Shown: positions 62,969 through 64,000 of the stretch, piece after piece
Numbering within the stretch: position 1 is the first letter of the stretch
How the letters are laid out: the number at the start of each line of letters is the position of its first letter
Origin: an uncultured Senegalimassilia sp.
GTDB lineage: Bacteria > Actinomycetota > Coriobacteriia > Coriobacteriales > Eggerthellaceae
Assembly (NCBI RefSeq): GCF_934630535.1
Contig: NZ_CAKTVU010000002.1
Coordinates: forward strand, 1-64,000
DNA length: 64,000 nucleotides
Direction of reading: 5' to 3'
The notes under the pieces: model-generated
The model's input: only the letters and a program-made list of their open reading frames with translations
The model's database searches: none
What the model was told of the DNA's origin: nothing
Translations under genes and position numbers: made by a program

Positions 62969-64000
62969 ATGCGCAAACGACACTCTGAACACCAAGCACG
63001 CCACGCGAAGGATTGCCCGCTGACGAACGGAGCGGAGCGCCGCACGGGCACCAAAATAGCCTGCGTCGGCGTGAGCGCACTCATAGCGGGCCAGCTGTTC
63101 ATGCCTGCAGCTTCGCTTGCAGCTGAGGCGGCGGACCAGGATACTGCAGCAGGCAACGCTGCCGCAGTCGTGGCCCCGGCAGCTCAAGCAACGCCTGCGG
63201 CGGAAACCGTCCCCGCGGCAAACGCGACGCCCGCGTCGGCGGCGCCAGCAGCTTCCGCGCCTGCAACCGATAGCGCCCCGGCCGACCAGCAGGCCGCTGC
63301 CCAGCAGGCTCAGCCCGCCACGCCGGCGGCAACGGCGAGCGGCTCCGCCGACAGCGCCGCGCCGGCCAACGATGCCATCCAGACCTGCGGCGTGACCGAC
63401 GTCGTCGGCGGCGAAGGCGGCGTGAAGATCAACACCACCGTGGTCGACCATTACACGGACTGCGTGCTTCCGGGCGATATCACGCTTATGAAGGGGCAGC
63501 CCTACACTTTCGATTTTCCCGATGTGGAAGGCGGCATACCGGAAACGCCGCTCAGCGGAATCGTCGAGACAAAGTATTACCGGGCCGATGCCGCTTCAGG
63601 CTCCCTTGTCGAAGTTCTGGACGCATCCATGTCTGATGTGACGGCTCATTTCGAACCTGTCGGCAGTCACATGAGGCTGACGCTCACCTTTACGGGCGGC
63701 GCGGCAAGCGGCGCATACCAGCTTACGCGCAATGAGGCCCTTTATATCGGTGCGTCACTGACGTATACCGGCACCGACTATGAGGGTGACCATATCATCG
63801 TTGGCGATCCCGACGATATCTTCAACGCCTACAAGCCGGGGGGTTCGGTCGTCGTCAACGAAACCAGGGACGATTACTATATCCGCTATGCCATCAATAG
63901 CACTATCACGCTCGTTGCATCGGAAAACAAAGCTCTCGAAAATCTGAACGTCAACAACGTGAAGACCGACTATGCGCCCGGCGAGGCCCCGCGTGCGACC
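62969..64000 (+). CDS. Large secreted protein, N-terminal part (runs off the window)
   Basis: An open frame of 344 codons begins at an ATG behind CCAAGGAGGCAGCC and continues to the window end without a stop. A signal peptide (KIACVGVSALIAGQLFMPAA, cut near SLAAEA) follows a basic N-terminus of about 30 residues. Residues about 50-135 are Ala/Pro/Thr-rich low complexity. The region after about residue 140 is beta-rich (TYTGTDYEGDHIIVGDPDDI, then VVVNETRDDYYIRYAINS), like surface or adhesin domains. The anchor and full size are unknown. Confidence 0.85.
   Translation, partial: MRKRHSEHQARHAKDCPLTNGAERRTGTKIACVGVSALIAGQLFMPAASLAAEAADQDTAAGNAAAVVAPAAQATPAAETVPAANATPASAAPAASAPATDSAPADQQAAAQQAQPATPAATASGSADSAAPANDAIQTCGVTDVVGGEGGVKINTTVVDHYTDCVLPGDITLMKGQPYTFDFPDVEGGIPETPLSGIVETKYYRADAASGSLVEVLDASMSDVTAHFEPVGSHMRLTLTFTGGAASGAYQLTRNEALYIGASLTYTGTDYEGDHIIVGDPDDIFNAYKPGGSVVVNETRDDYYIRYAINSTITLVASENKALENLNVNNVKTDYAPGEAPRAT

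Overview
The window looks like chromosome from a high-GC member of the Coriobacteriia, most likely Eggerthellaceae. That is inferred from the strong G/C third-position bias, GTG and TTG starts, LuxR-type two-component systems with large membrane sensors, LL-diaminopimelate aminotransferase, a CD1871A-type CXXC miniprotein beside a NapH-like ferredoxin, and Ala/Pro-rich secreted proteins. No rRNA or tRNA gene was found, so the lineage is an inference.

Bases 1-25600 form a defence island. At the left edge is a tyrosine recombinase with a small dyad next to it. It is followed by a partial BREX-like set (pglZ, brxL and a DUF4268 nuclease-like gene) that lacks brxA, brxB, brxC and pglX within the window. 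A perfect 42-bp palindrome separates this from a complete type III-A CRISPR-Cas locus: cas6, csm1-csm6, cas1, cas2, a short leader and an array of 38 repeats and 37 spacers. The array is informative. Reverse complements of most spacers read as protein, so the crRNAs would be antisense to mRNA, and several spacer pairs encode the same peptide with only synonymous changes. On the opposite strand there follows a VWA metallopeptidase-like protein, a MoxR ATPase and a cytoplasmic HIRAN-like/leucine-rich/ankyrin-like protein, which may form a ternary NTPase conflict system. A Fic protein flanked by two copies of a palindromic repeat closes the island.

Bases 25600-49200 are mainly housekeeping and accessory metabolism: purN, an XdhC-like gene and purH in one operon; a membrane J-domain protein; two overlapping crcB fluoride-channel genes; a decayed DUF4143 ATPase behind four 23-bp iterons; an ATP-grasp protein with a flippase-like membrane protein; two hotdog thioesterases; a C39-like peptidase; two MFS transporters; an ArsB/SLC13-type transporter; a UvrA paralogue; a flavodoxin-like reductase; dapL; and a lipoprotein. 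A 33-bp REP-like palindrome is scattered through this part, and one efflux gene has an attenuator-like leader.

Bases 49200-64000 carry a LuxR-type three-gene signalling operon, a zinc-ribbon membrane protein beside an SPFH/zinc-ribbon protein, and a redox cassette. The cassette has an OmpR-type two-component system divergent from a CXXC miniprotein, a 4Fe-4S membrane protein and a TlpA-like lipoprotein. It sits between two copies of a roughly 90-bp terminator repeat, and the left copy is followed by a leftover piece of an aldose-epimerase gene, which marks a past recombination. An intact aldose-epimerase gene and the start of a secreted protein running off the right edge end the window.
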